Source of the DNA: Heliocidaris tuberculata
Lineage: Eukaryota; Echinodermata; Echinoidea; Camarodonta; Echinometridae
NCBI GenBank assembly: GCA_025618425.1
Contig: CM046847.1
Location: 10,028,468-10,092,467 of the forward strand
Length of the DNA: 64,000 bases
Reading direction: 5' to 3'
Shown: positions 34,341 to 46,292 of the stretch, one piece after another
How the letters are laid out: every line of letters starts with the position of its first letter
Numbering within the stretch: position 1 is the first letter of the stretch
Notes under the pieces: model-generated
Seen by the model: only the letters and a program-made list of their open reading frames with translations
Database searches by the model: none
What the model was told of the DNA's origin: nothing
Program-made: the position numbers and the translations under genes

Positions 34341-34806
34341 CCCATTTCCTACGGGAACCAGGCGATCCCTGTTTTAACCCTTTCAGGACAGGAATTATTT
34401 GAAGGATAAATTGATCACATTTTGTTATTCAAATTGGCAACAGTAATATTTTTCTTTTAAGGCTACATGGTTCTAGTGAGGTGTAATGTCTTTCAAAACA
34501 AAACACATGATTACAAATTTTGTCAAAAAGTTGAAAAAAATGCCAATTTTGACAAAAAACAATGATTTTGAACCTCTCAATGTTTTGCCAGTTTAAGGAT
34601 TTTAAAGCCTATTCTCATTTTTAAAATTCCTTGCATCAAATGCAATATGGTCATGCATCAAAATTGGACATAGTTTGTGCAGAAATTTTTGCTCTTTCTA
34701 CAGATACATCTGGTATATTTTTTAGAGCTCTGAATCAAAAGTTGTTGAGTCAAACCACAAAAAAGGGTTAAACCTATGGGAACGAGAGAATTCAGTAGTC
34801 AGTGGG
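34341..34806 (+). mobile_element. TTAA mini-element, family M, copy 4, split by a family T insertion
   Basis: The left part CCCATTTCCTACGGGAACC..GATCCCTGT stops at TTAA 34374-34377. The right part, ACCTATGGGAACGAGAGAAT then TCAGTAGTCAGTGGG, resumes after TTAA 34768-34771. The family T element between them is on the minus strand. Confidence 0.8.
34378..34767 (-). mobile_element. piggyBac-like TTAA MITE, family T, copy 2
   Basis: The 390-bp reverse-orientation copy starts CCCTTTCAGGACAGGAATTA and ends CAAACCACAAAAAAGGG. It has TTAA at both sides and is inserted in a family M element. Confidence 0.85.
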
Positions 34807-34809
34807 CTA

Positions 34810-37055
34810 ATTAAAATGATTTATTGTTTCAATTCACTGATTCAGATTTTCCAGTGATGCTTGTCGACACTGGAAATTTCTCGACCTAGAATAACATTTT
34901 GTGAATATTTATATATTTTCTCTGTCTGTGAGTTTTTTCAGAGACTGAATTTATTTCTATGAATATGTTTTTTTTTAAATTTGATTTTATTTATTTATTA
35001 ATCTTTATGATCCTTTTTTTTTCTTCAAACATATTTTACAAGCTGATTGCAACATGATAAACAAATATTAATACATTATCAAATAGAGTAATTGCATTGT
35101 ATAATTAATGTAAATGAATCATAAAGAAGGATTGTCAAATAAGCAAAGCTTGATGGCATGACAATCCTTTACAAAAAAAATAGGAAATATTTTGTATCTA
35201 TACATGTACTTTCAGTCATGTTATATGCTTTACATCTTCTGAATTGAAAATGTATCCCTTCATCGTAAAGAGCTAACTCATTCGTAACTTCACTCATCAC
35301 TTTTTTTTAACCCATTCTTCTTTAAAAATGCTTTAATATGTAGTCTGTCACCACTTTAACCACCCTCCCCCTCGCTCTCTCTCTGTCACCCTTTCTATTC
35401 TACTCCTACATGTACCCTCATAAAGCCCATTCTCCCTCGTGAATATATATTTGATATTCCCCTGACTGCTGAAAGGTTAACCCTTATGAAGTAATCTTGT
35501 CACACAAGCTCCATCTCATCAAAATCATGGGGCCTAGCCATGTTCTTATCAAACAAGCGCGACTGTCTGCTCCCGCGTAAACTCGCTGCAATGTTATCCC
35601 TCCCCGACTTAGTGCCCTGGGAGAATAATGCTTACTCAAATATCTCTGTCATGTTCCAAAATTTCTATTCTCCATCTGCATTTGTTGGTTCTAGACTTGC
35701 CTTTTCTTTAAAGGGAAATAATTGCACGCCTGGAGATAGATGCCAGAATATTGCATAAAGTAGCATTTGTAACTGCATTAAGATGTACACATTTTTGAAA
35801 ATGGTTTCCCTGTATTGCTTGAATTATATTAGTCATATTCAGTCTTAATTCTTTGGCACTTATGTTATGATGAAATGCCATTGATATTACCAAATATAAT
35901 CTTGTGTTTCATAAAAATGGGTTCTAGTGTTAATATCCAACAGGAAAATATGATTTGTTCTAATGAAGGTGTTTTAAAAAGCAGAAAAGGATTAATGGTC
36001 ATGACAAATAGTCTACTGAAAGCTCAAAAGGCGATTTTTCATATCTTATAACACAGAGTTAATGCCCTTCTGGATAACAACAACAAAAAAAGATTATATA
36101 ATACCAGATCTATCATCTTTTTTAAAATGTAATAAGTTTTTATTGATCCAATCATATTTTCTCAATCGAGAAAAATCAAACAAAACATATAGTGCATGTT
36201 GCAGTACATAAAGACAAATCAAAGAAAAAAGAGCAATAATGGATCTTTTATAAGTATACATAAAAAAGAACAATCCCGATATCAACGTTTAATGGTTTTC
36301 TAAAATTTCTAAAATAAAACCCCATTTTGTTTCATGCGTGTCTGTTTTATTGCGTCTTTCAGCAATATATTTTTCAACGGTGTGGAAATATTTAACATAA
36401 TTTAGAAAATGGCAAACGGATGGTGCATTTCCTAGATTTCTGCATCTGAAAATATATTGCTTCCCTAGCAGAAGCAAAAGTTAGTTATCATCTTACACTT
36501 CCACATTATTCTTTTTTATGTAAGTACAATCGTATAACTCATACATGTCATCTGATATCAAATGCTGACTTCATTATTCAAACATTAATTTTGCTCAACT
36601 ACGCAACAAGCGAAAGAATAGATTCTGTATCTTTGCAAACACGCATTTATCACATTTTTTATTTGCAAGTCCATTTAACTGTCGTTTCTAATAACTTTGT
36701 TGAGCGATTACATTGTCAAGTTGATTGGGCCCTGTGGACAATGTTTAAACATGGCTTCTACCTTGCATTTATCACTATTGAAACATGTTGCATGTCAGGG
36801 TAGATTTAACATGGAGGAAACATACTTTTGAATGTCATATATGCCTTTATTATGAGTATAAATGCTCTAGCTCTTCTGTAGAGGGCATAATTAGAATTGA
36901 TGCTATTCGAGAGGGGGAAAAAAAAGAATTAGATCAATGAATGGCTTGACATTTGTTTTTTCTTGGGAGGTATCAATCAAATTAACCTGCTATTTCAAAC
37001 CATTTTATTTTTCTGAAGTTTGTATTTATTCATTGAATGGATTTAAGTAAATCTA
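34810..37055. other. Gene-free stretch
   Basis: AT-rich. Near 36045-36076, GAGTTAATGCCCTTCTGG is a half copy of the family H hairpin. The block 35480-35700 is more GC-balanced, with a 72-codon frame at 35540-35758 whose product I do not recognise. Confidence 0.4.
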
Positions 37056-37061
37056 TGTTAA

Positions 37062-37470
37062 CCCTTTCAAGACAAGTGACCACATTTTGTGGTTTGGCTT
37101 AATAAGTTTTGATTCAGAGCTCTAACAAATATACCAGATGTATGAATAGAAAGAGCAAAAATTTCTGCACATGTTATGTCCATTTTTATTGCATGACCAT
37201 ATTGCGTTTGATGCCAGGAATTTTAAAAACAAGAATAAGCTTTGAGATCCTTAAATTGGTAACACATTGAGAGGTTTAAAATCATTGTTTTTTCATCAAA
37301 ATTGGCAATTTCTTTCAACTATTCAACAAATTTCTAACCATGTATATTGTTTTCAAAGACATTACACCTTCTTTGAACCATGTAGCACGAAAAGAAAAAT
37401 ATTATTGTTGCCAATTTGAAGAACAAAATGTGATCAATTTAGCCCTTAAATAATCCCTGTCCTGAAAGGG
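37062..37470 (+). mobile_element. piggyBac-like TTAA MITE, family T, copy 3
   Basis: 409 bp, TTAA at 37058-37061 and 37471-37474, ends CCCTTTCAAGACAAGTG and CTGTCCTGAAAGGG. It is very close in sequence to copy 1 at 18751. Confidence 0.9.
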
Positions 37471-37474
37471 TTAA

Positions 37475-37980
37475 AGGGCTTTAAAAAAAATGAAAACAGC
37501 AGTTTTGCATGTCACTATATGTTTCAGTCTCTAAAATCATTTGAAATGGACTTTTTAGAAACCTCTGTTTTGTATCACAATGATAAAAGATGTACAATAC
37601 ATTCTTTATTATCATACTATTGTAGAAACGGTACCCAAACAGCAATCAACCTGTATGTTAGCTGTTATCTGTTATGTTATCACAACTTCAAGATTGGTTT
37701 CTCTAAGAAGGCAATTTATTTGCTGTTAGCATTTACCTTGTCAGAATAATTATATTACTACACTAAGTCGATGAAGTGTGGGTGCAGTTGTATTATTAGC
37801 CTGTATTGAATACCTACTGGCACTCAGTAATTATGTGCACCTTCTCCACTTCCTAGGGAGAATTCAAGTATATATCTGCTCTTCTGGAGAAAACCGTCAT
37901 GTGAGAAAAAAAGTGTCATTTGAGATTCCTAGAGGCACTTCAACTATGAATGGATGACATATGTAGGGATGTATATATAG
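37475..37980. other. Gene-free stretch, nothing recognised
   Basis: A 76-codon frame (37519-37749) has no recognisable features. Confidence 0.4.
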
Positions 37981-37984
37981 TTAC

Positions 37985-38460
37985 TGCGATGTGAACAGTC
38001 CTGAAGCCCATTCAGACATACGATTGATATATAGAGTCTGTGCATATCGAGCTGCATGTTGAAGTTATGGCAGTGTGGACAGGCCTGTAGTCTGTGTGAA
38101 TGCAACGTGGATATGGAAATAGATGCATAGTGGAAGTTGTAATGCAGAAAGTTCACACAGCATTGTGAACAGGCTTGAAGCCCATTGATCCTCTTGGTTG
38201 TTGTAAAATTGATGAATAGCAAGTTAGAATTTAGAGAGAAATAGAAATATATAGAGAGGCCGAAAGCTCATTCCGATACATGGTTTTAGGATTAATGCAT
38301 GCTTTGTGAGGGGGTATAAAGTTATGGCAATGTGCACAACTCCTTTAGCCCAGCCCAGTCAAGTGCTTGGTTGGTATACATGTGGCATAAAGTTAGAATG
38401 CAGAAAATCAGGTCAATGTGGACAGCCCCGTAGCCCATTCAGCTGTTTGTCTGATGTGGA
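37985..38460. repeat. Degenerate tandem array, about 85-95-bp unit
   Basis: The motif GCAATGTGNACAGNCCTGTA then GCCCATTCAG recurs near 37988, 38070, 38160, 38255 (partial), 38328 and 38410. Confidence 0.6.
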
Positions 38461-38469
38461 ATTAATAGG

Positions 38470-39568
38470 GTTCTTACGAATCCCATTGCCAGGCTGGCAT
38501 GATTACGATGCATGATCGGTGGAAGAAGGGTCCTATGGGTACATCTTCCTTCACGATGAGACGAACAGTTTGGGAATTTCACTCCATTCAAGACATTTCT
38601 TTTTCATTGAGTCATCGGATCTGTTTGCATCAGGGGTTAAAGGAAGATATAACCTACAATCCAGATATTGTCTGTTTAAGCCATTTCTGTGACTAAGAAG
38701 GGTATTTCAGAACAACTCCAAATGTTCATCTTTTCTATGCCTTAGGCCCTTCCAACTGCCCAATTCTTATATCGTTTCTACATTTCATCTAGTATATTTT
38801 GTCTTTCTTCTTAAAATGTTAAAACGGGCTCGTTCATTTTCAAGTTTGATTCCGCGGAATCCCGTTTGTATCAAAATGAAAATTTATTTTTTAAAATCAT
38901 ATCCAAAGTTTGCATCATATGAGATTAAATGGTTAATCTACTTTTATATTTTTTTTACCACAAGCTCAAAATGCTGAACATTGACTTTTTCATGTTATAC
39001 AGTTTAGTTTGATTCAATTCAAAGAAACACATATTTCCTTCTACCTATTTTTGTCTGTACTTTTACAAAGCAATGAAATGATACTGAAATGTACAGAATA
39101 ATTCAAAATGTCTATGATATGATGGAGTGAAGGCTTAAAATTACTTAGGCAAGATGCGTTTGTTGGGTATACTCAGATGGTTTACATAACTAAAGCAAAT
39201 GCTCAAATTGAATATTGCAGTGAGGTTCAGTTTGCCCTGTCCCACTGAAAGGCTTACATTTTAGGGAACATGCATTATCCATGGGTTTAATCTTAAGTCA
39301 TCCTGGCTTAGTTCTGCATGGGTTCAACTTTGGAATCATCTACGGTAGATGTTAACCTACTGCCTTTTAGTCAGGTAGTTTTCCAGTATCCGGTCTTCCT
39401 GTTCGTGGTCTGATTGTGACCAATCGTCCTCATCAGCTCTCAAGGTCTTGTCATTATTGTAGCAAACAACCAGTACTATATGGGGATCTTAATGGAAAGC
39501 TTACATGCATATGTGTATATATTTTCCAATACCTATCCATTCTGTGCCATAGATATTAAAGAGTTATA
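38470..39568. other. Gene-free stretch, nothing recognised
   Basis: It contains a 14-bp perfect palindrome GATTCCGCGGAATC at 38848-38861 and otherwise short frames only. Confidence 0.4.
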
Positions 39569-39574
39569 CTTTAA

Positions 39575-39979
39575 CCCTTTCAGGACAGGGATTATTTAAG
39601 GGCTAAATTGATCACATTTTGTTCTTCAAATTGGCAACAATATTTTTCTTTTAGTGCTACATGGTTCAGATAAGGTATAATGTCTTTGAAAACAATATAC
39701 ATGGTTAGAAATTTGTTGAATAGTTGAAAGAAATTGCCAATTTTTATGAAAAACAATGATTTTAAACCTCTCAATGTGTTGCCAATTTAATGATCTCAAA
39801 GCTTATTCTTGTTTTTAAAATTCCTGGCATCAAACGCAATATGGTCATGCAATAAAAATGGACATAGTGTGTGCAGAAAATTTTGCTCTTTCTACTCATG
39901 CATCTGGTATACTTTTTAGAGCTCTGAATCAAAAGTTATTGAGCCAAACCACAAAATGTGGTCAATTGTCTTGAAAGGG
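39575..39979 (-). mobile_element. piggyBac-like TTAA MITE, family T, copy 4
   Basis: 405 bp, TTAA at 39571-39574 and 39980-39983, with start CCCTTTCAGGACAGGGATTA and end GTCAATTGTCTTGAAAGGG. Confidence 0.9.
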
Positions 39980-40191
39980 TTAAGCTTGAACCGAAAGTAA
40001 GAATGTAACTGATTAATAATTATAGAGTACTTAGATACATTTACATCAGGTGATGTGTAAATTTAAGTTCTCATTACTAGGAGTTTTTTTCCTTTGTGGA
40101 ACAGAAACAGGTACACAAATTATGATTGTTCCCATAAAAGATATTTGATGGCAAATCTGACAATGAAACTAGACTTTATAGAACTCAAGTT

Positions 40192-40609
40192 AAGGCCACC
40201 GCACACCTTACGATTGGTCTGCGATCCGATTTCAGAAGAAAATGTAATATCATTTGACAAATCATTTAACAACGAAAAATATTTTTGATTGAGGGTCTGA
40301 ATAGTCATACAGATAGTAAAATCAATAATACGGCCTTTGCCGAGTTTTCTAGTCAGTGGAATGGCCAAATCGGCTCTCAGTCGTAGTGACGTCACAAAAA
40401 TCTTATGACTGCTTACAATTTGAAACTAATTTTGCCCTTATTCCCTGTAGAAAGCTGACAGCTTACCAAAACCCTATGTTTAGTATTCATACTACTTTTC
40501 AGAACCTGAATAGGATAGATTTCATTTGTTAAAATGCCAATATTTAATGCCGTAGCGATTTATTTCACAAATCGGATCGCAGACCGATCGTAAGGTGTGC
40601 GGTGGCCTT
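40192..40609. mobile_element. MITE with long GC-rich inverted ends
   Basis: About 41-bp terminal inverted repeats begin AAGGCCACCGCACACCTTAC and end GTAAGGTGTGCGGTGGCCTT. They include the inverse pair TCTGCGATCCGATTT / AAATCGGATCGCAGA. The interior (about 335 bp) is AT-rich and non-coding. Confidence 0.9.
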
Positions 40610-40770
40610 TAGACTCTTGAAAATTAATTTATGGTAACCTGGTAGCATGATAGGGGTGAATATACCTTTCTTTTTCTGTCAAGAACGCAAAATGTTATTT
40701 ATTTTGCATCGTAGAAATCTGCTTTTTAGATACTGAGCATTTTTTGCTTTACCACGGGATATCATAATAG

Positions 40771-40838
40771 TGATGATGATGAAGATGAGAATGACGATGA
40801 TAATGGCGGTGATGATGATGATGATGATAATGATGGTC
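40771..40838. repeat. (GAT)n microsatellite
   Basis: TGATGATGATG tract with interruptions. Confidence 0.9.
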
Positions 40839-41095
40839 ATTGCGATGATTCTGACTCGTGATGCACACACTTTCCACTCTCCGCAACTTCTCTGATCATT
40901 GCACAGAGGAGAGGGATGAATTAAGGTCACATTTACATACATGAACATGTAAGTAGGTCTGTAGGAGTTTCCTGAAGGCTGATGGATGGAGCCAATTTCA
41001 TACGTGAAGAAGCTGTGGATTTAAATTATCTCTCCCAGAAGAACTTTGTAGTTATTGTTGGAGCAAGTGACATAGATATTGCTCCAAGATCTTAA

Positions 41096-41487
41096 CCCAT
41101 CAAGAAATCAAGTCAAAATTTATCGTCTGTTATTCTTCCTCAAATTGGCATAACTGATGTTCTCACTTCGTCACTATACATTTTCCAATGGAAATCTCTG
41201 TATTTGAGATGAATATATATATGAACAGATATTATGAATAGTTAAAGAAGTACCTATTTTAAAGAGAAAAGGATGTGACTTTGTCAATATGTTGCCAATT
41301 TAACAATATTAAAAAAGAATTGTTGGAGAAAAGGGATTGTTGTTTGTCAATATGATGCCAATTTAAGGATTTAATTGAATGTGCCAACATGTTTGCTCTT
41401 TCTGCTCATGGATCTGATATGATGTAGTAGTCTAACTAGAAAGTTGATGAGCAAAACCACGGAAAATTGGATTCATCCCCGTGACTG
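41096..41487 (-). mobile_element. Diverged relative of family T
   Basis: TTAA at 41092-41095 precedes CCCATCAAG. The body keeps family landmarks in order: CAAATTGGCA, TGCCAATTTAAGGATTT, TTTGCTCTTTCTGCTCATGG, GAGCAAAACCAC. The right end has decayed. Confidence 0.5.
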
Positions 41488-41676
41488 GTTGTTGCGCTTG
41501 AGTCATCCATCTTCAGGACTGATGATGTGCAAAATACACTAACGTGAATTTCTATTTAGGACATGGCATGGTTCGTAATTACATCACTGAAAAAGACTTC
41601 TGTTATAATGGAACGGCGTATGAAAAGTGACCTATTTCGTTTGTGTGTTTAGTGTGTGTATTGCAAACTAGATTAA

Positions 41677-41924
41677 CCCTTTGTGTGCTCTGGGGGGCAA
41701 ATCGCACCAAAGAATTTGACTGTTGATTTATCATTTTTTGGACTTTGAAGGTCTATTTTTCCTCCTGACTCAGAAACCAATGATTTTTTTTATTTTGAAA
41801 GTTTATATCCACTAAAAATATTTCATTTCCTTGAAGTTTTACAGTGAAACAAAACATTGCAGGTCAAAGTACATCCTTAAAAGTTCATTTACGACAATTG
41901 CCACAAGTGGTGGCAAAGAACGGG
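41677..41924. mobile_element. Possible TTAA-flanked element
   Basis: TTAACCCTTTGTGTGCTC at the left faces GGCAAAGAACGGGTTGA at the right, a weak inverted match with one TTAA mutated to TTGA. Confidence 0.35.
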
Positions 41925-41929
41925 TTGAA

Positions 41930-42950
41930 AATATTTGAATATATAGATATTTCAAATGCAGTCCTTAAGATTTATACTTAGCCATATATGCTTTTTTATT
42001 TTAGATTTGATCACCACTTCCTCTGCAGTTTCATTTTATCATGATTGAGAAAAGGGAGAAGATCTTGTATAAATATATCGGTAGTGATCGCGTTATTAAA
42101 CCCAATTACGTCCACACCTGGTATAACCATCCCCATTTGGGTTAATCGGTAAATAAGTGTCGTTTCAGCGTGGTTATGGATCATTGGTTTTTCAGTGATT
42201 ATATCCACCAAGTGGTCAATTGGCCACTCTCCAACAAAGACTGCACATGCTCTGACATGGCAAAGAGGAAAAGTTTCTTCTTGGCCTAGGCTAAACACGT
42301 GACTGTAAGTGAAATAAAGTCATTTGGCCCCAGCAAGGCACAAATGGGGAATCTAATCTATATCTCGTTAGGGCGGTATTGTATTTCTCCAAGACTTTTT
42401 TGCGATGACATGTGTGCCAAGGACATTGCGAGAGAGAGAGAAAGGATGAAAGACAGAAAGGGGAAGTGGAGTACATCATCTCACGTTAGATTTAAAAGAC
42501 TGGAGTAAGACGTGACACAATTATGGTTGATTTCATCTTGGAGTCGTCGTCCTTGTTGGAAGTCGGCGGTATTTTTCCAAGCTGACTCTGAGATGAATGA
42601 TGAATAGAGAGGATGACCGTCTTACCTTTCGGATACCGAATGGAATTGAAAAATACACTTTACTCTCTTTGAAGAGTATTAAAGTACCCCATCCCTTTTG
42701 CAGACTTGCACAAATTTCCACGAAACTTTGCCGAGGTTTAGTAGACATCTTGTAGATACTGCCAATGAAATTTAAAGGTCACAAGTTCTATAACTTCTTT
42801 GTAAGAAATGAAAATCTTGCTTTTGGTGCAGAGGGCGCTATTCAGAAATCAACTCAAGTACATGTACTAGTATCGGTCGAAAATAATTAAAAAATTTACT
42901 ATATTTTTTTTTTCAGTAAAAAAATATATAAATTATTACGAAATTGTTGT
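41930..42950. other. Gene-free stretch; unique block at 42.0-42.3 kb
   Basis: A minus-strand 95-codon frame (42011-42298) starts at GTG, not ATG, and has no domain I recognise. The DNA itself is unique and more GC-balanced than its surroundings, with CCACCAAGTGGTC and GGTTAATCGG. A regulatory element or an unrecognised exon are both possible. Confidence 0.3.
42826..42841 (+). promoter_or_regulatory. CTCF-like motif
   Basis: GTGCAGAGGGCGCTA resembles the core of CTCF sites and is in opposite orientation to the one at 9105. Motif resemblance only. Confidence 0.2.
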
Positions 42951-42960
42951 TACTTCTTAA

Positions 42961-43441
42961 CTCTTACTGTGCCAAGGGGTTTAGCTCTCTTCAAAATTTT
43001 ACCAAAAAGGGATCAATGCTTACTTTTCAAATGTCTGCACTTCATTAACCATATATTATTTCACAAAATATTGTGTACAAAACTTGTAGGAAATTTATTA
43101 TTATTTCTTATGGTACCAAACATTCTTACTTTACCCAACTTTATGCATAAGAATTATTGAAAATTACATTTGAGTTTCTTTTTTGTCCATTATTTTTGGG
43201 TTTCCCATTTGTTTACTATTATTTAATGTTGAAATAAGGTAATATCAGTTTAAAAATCTGTAATTTTCTCTGAAAATCTCTGTGGTAGCATATAATTATA
43301 ATCATATATTTATAATGCTTGATTTATGCTCAAAATTTTTATATACATTGACCACCATATACCTTTCCTGTGGTTGAGCAATTGGTTAATGAAATTTACA
43401 AGTCTATCTGTCACATATACGTGACATCGGCACTGAAAGAG
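42961..43441. mobile_element. TTAA-flanked MITE of a second family
   Basis: TTAA at 42957-42960 and 43442-43445 flanks 481 bp. The ends CTCTTACTGTGCC and GGCACTGAAAGAG are inverted with 11 of 13 matches. No ORF. TTAA and C-rich ends again suggest a piggyBac-type mobiliser. Confidence 0.8.
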
Positions 43442-43449
43442 TTAATTAA

Positions 43450-44695
43450 AAGCAAATTATAATCCTCTTCACATCTGCACAATTTTTCCAATTATAATTA
43501 ATTTGTAATTTATCGCAAACTCACACAACTTGAAAGTGTAGGGCTGCAAAAAAGATGTAAGGCCTTTATGAAAGTACCTTATCACCAGTGGAGGAAAAAA
43601 AAAGCCTGATTGAAACTGAGATGTAAAGTGAACTTATGCAAGAGCAGCATCTGGGATAGATCCAGGATTTTGTGAATTGGGGAAAGGCATATAATTTCAA
43701 AAAAACATTGTGACAAGAAAAAATAAAATAGAATAAAATTTGTGTGGAGATTTGGTTTGAAAGGGGAGGGGGCACATTCTAGTTGTGCCCCCCCCCCTTC
43801 AATCCAACAGTGGGTATTTCATCCACTTAATATTATTCATTTAGTTGAGGAGTATTACCTGAATAAGGCTCACAGACTCATAGTAATATGGAAAACATAT
43901 GAAGTATAATCAGAATTTAGAAAAAAAAGTAATATTAGAATAAAGGAGGAAAAAGCAATTGAAAAATTATTTCTTTTAACTTGGAGAAATATTCAAATAA
44001 TTCACAACAACATCTTGCAGAAATATTCAGATGTGTCTAAACAATAAATTTCATTCTCAGGTTTGATTTATTGAAGAACTCTTAAAATATTGAATACTAA
44101 CAGTGATAGTCTACAAATTTCAATTTTCAGACCCATAATATTTCACTACATGTTGGGTTCCATGTAGCTAGTAAAAGATATTTTTTGCCGTAGTCTGAGT
44201 CGGGGCACGTCATTTAAAACCTTTGCTAGTAGCTTTAATATGATTTGGATATACGTTGTAGAGAATGCTTGGACAAATCTTGTTTACAGTGCCATGCAAG
44301 TAACCAATGGAACTAGGGCTTTACATCCAAATCAAAGGACACAGTGGAAAATGCATTTCATTGAGGGCATTAGTGTTGTCCTCGGTTGTATAACACATGC
44401 TCCAATGACCATTGCTTCATGGCCAATAGAGCCTGTATGGTTAAAAGTAGGCATTTTGTCCATCCGTGATATTGAATATTTTATGGATTATAATGGATAA
44501 TAAGGAGACCATGGCAAGTAATTTCACCAAATTTGAACTCCTTCGGTGATGCCCTTTGCATTGAAACATAAAATTGCTCTCTTTCAATGAAACACTGATT
44601 TTCTGCAGGCCTTCAAACTTTCAGAATTTGTCATAAGTCCGTCAGTGACCAATTGATCAGGCCCAATACAAAACACTCACCAAATTCCTAACTTC
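43450..44695. other. Gene-free stretch, nothing recognised
   Basis: An 86-codon frame at 44240-44500 is the best of several short ones; I recognise no family. A C9 run lies at 43790. Confidence 0.4.
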
Positions 44696-44698
44696 TAT

Positions 44699-44730
44699 CC
44701 TAACCCTAACCCTAACCCTAAACCTAACCC
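44699..44730. repeat. Short interstitial telomere-type repeat (CCCTAA)n
   Basis: About five TAACCC units, two of them imperfect, are followed by degenerate AACCC-rich sequence to 44770. Confidence 0.8.
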
Positions 44731-44855
44731 AAAACCCAAGTGCAACCCTTACTCTTATCCTAACCTAATTTTTGACGAAATAAAACCCCGGAGCAATTGT
44801 TGCCAGAGCAAAGTATCGGATCACCTTGCCCTGACATGGTTTGGAGCTATTAGTC

Positions 44856-45346
44856 AGGTTCACATAAAAGAGCTAAATTTTAAGTTTCGCTGTAGTTTCA
44901 AAACTTTAAGTTAACTTGTAGTTATCTTGTAGTTTCAGACCGTATGAACGGACTTGTAGTTTCAAAACTTTAAGTTTACTTGTAGTTCTAGAACCACAAG
45001 CGAGCTCGTGGTTAACGCCAAAACCACTATCAGCGGGGAGTCCTCTATCACAGTTTCGGACAGTGTGGACAGAATAGATTTTAAGTTTTGCAAGCTTGTA
45101 GTTAACGATGACCTCGCTGTTCATATTAAATTTCATACCCTTTGCCTGAATTATGAACACAGGATCTGTATGTGTACTGTACACACAATCGGTATTATCT
45201 ACTTCCGGTGTAACATCGACGATAGCTCGGCTTGTAGTTTCAGAACAACGAGCATTGTTTCGGGCCCATGTGAACCCTCGTCGTGGTTAGCGAGTTGTTA
45301 TTTCCCTAACTTAAAGTTTAGAAACCACAAGTCCTGTATGAACGTA
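44856..45346. mobile_element. Terminal-inverted-repeat MITE, family A, copy 2
   Basis: It starts GTTCACATAAAAGAGC and ends GTCCTGTATGAACGTAGC. The interior has direct subrepeats of CTTGTAGTTTCAAAAC then TTTAAGTT near 44890 and 44950. It matches 45-353 through GAACCACAAGCGAGCT and GTGTGGACAGAATA. Confidence 0.75.
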
Positions 45347-45349
45347 GCT

Positions 45350-46290
45350 ATTGATATTCAGCCAATAACGCTCACACAGAGTCGTTACTCTGCTCAATCT
45401 TCATTTTATGGGTTTTTAAATGTCATCATAACGATAACATGGGGGAAGGAATGTCATTACTTTGTTGTAACTGGGCTTGTATATTATGGAAAGAGGATGT
45501 AAAAAAAATTAGACAAATGGGACTAAATGTCTCTAATGATAGCTTATAATAGCATATTTTATGGGAATATTTGTGAAGTAACAAAGTCCCAGTGGAGTAT
45601 ACTGATGTGCTGGGTGGAAAAACACTGAAGTCGTCGGTAAAAGGTTTTTGCAAAGGGCAAGTGGCTGTTCAGGATTCAATGAAGTTTATGAATTTAGATT
45701 GGTGATAAAACTGTTTTTTCAGACTTTGATCGATGTTTGTGAGCCATACAAAGTCATGAATATGGGTCATGGTGTAACAAATATTATTTTGCTTTCGTCG
45801 GATGGAATTTGTTTATGTCTAGTTTGAATTCCTTTTGTATGTATCCTATTCATATCAAATCTTTCATACTTATGAGTGAAATATCAAGAACACTTATAGT
45901 AACTGCACGCATTTTCAAGGACCTTCACTTCACTAGTGTATCAATTTGAGAAATAGTTTTGATCTTTTCAGTTCACATAATATGGTAAATAGCATGAATA
46001 GAATCTATCTTACATATTTCTTTGTTGCTATGTCTGGCAATACTCTTACCCCTTGGACAAGTTCAGCTTGCATATAATCTATGTTTTGCTTATAATTAAG
46101 TAATATAGACTTGATACAATGAGTGAAAAAAGTAGAAATAAGCTTATCAGTTTTCATGTCAAGGTATATTTTCACTATTATACATTTTATGTTTTATTGT
46201 ATTTATACTTGATGAATAAAGTAAATTCAAATCAAATTTAATCTAAATAATCTGAACCCCTTTATGCTAGCCTCCAGCGCTTGGTCTCTT
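45350..46290. other. Gene-free stretch, nothing recognised
   Basis: GATGAATAAAGTAAATTCAA near 46212-46231 may be a retroelement tail. Confidence 0.4.
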
Positions 46291-46292
46291 CG

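Noticed and set aside
22..45184. Minus-strand frames at 22-294 and 44906-45184 share a similar peptide (EVIVN..AKLK.YSVHTVRN)
   Set aside because: Both lie inside copies of the family A inverted-repeat element. The similarity follows from the DNA repeat, and outside about 30 residues the frames diverge. No sign of a conserved protein.
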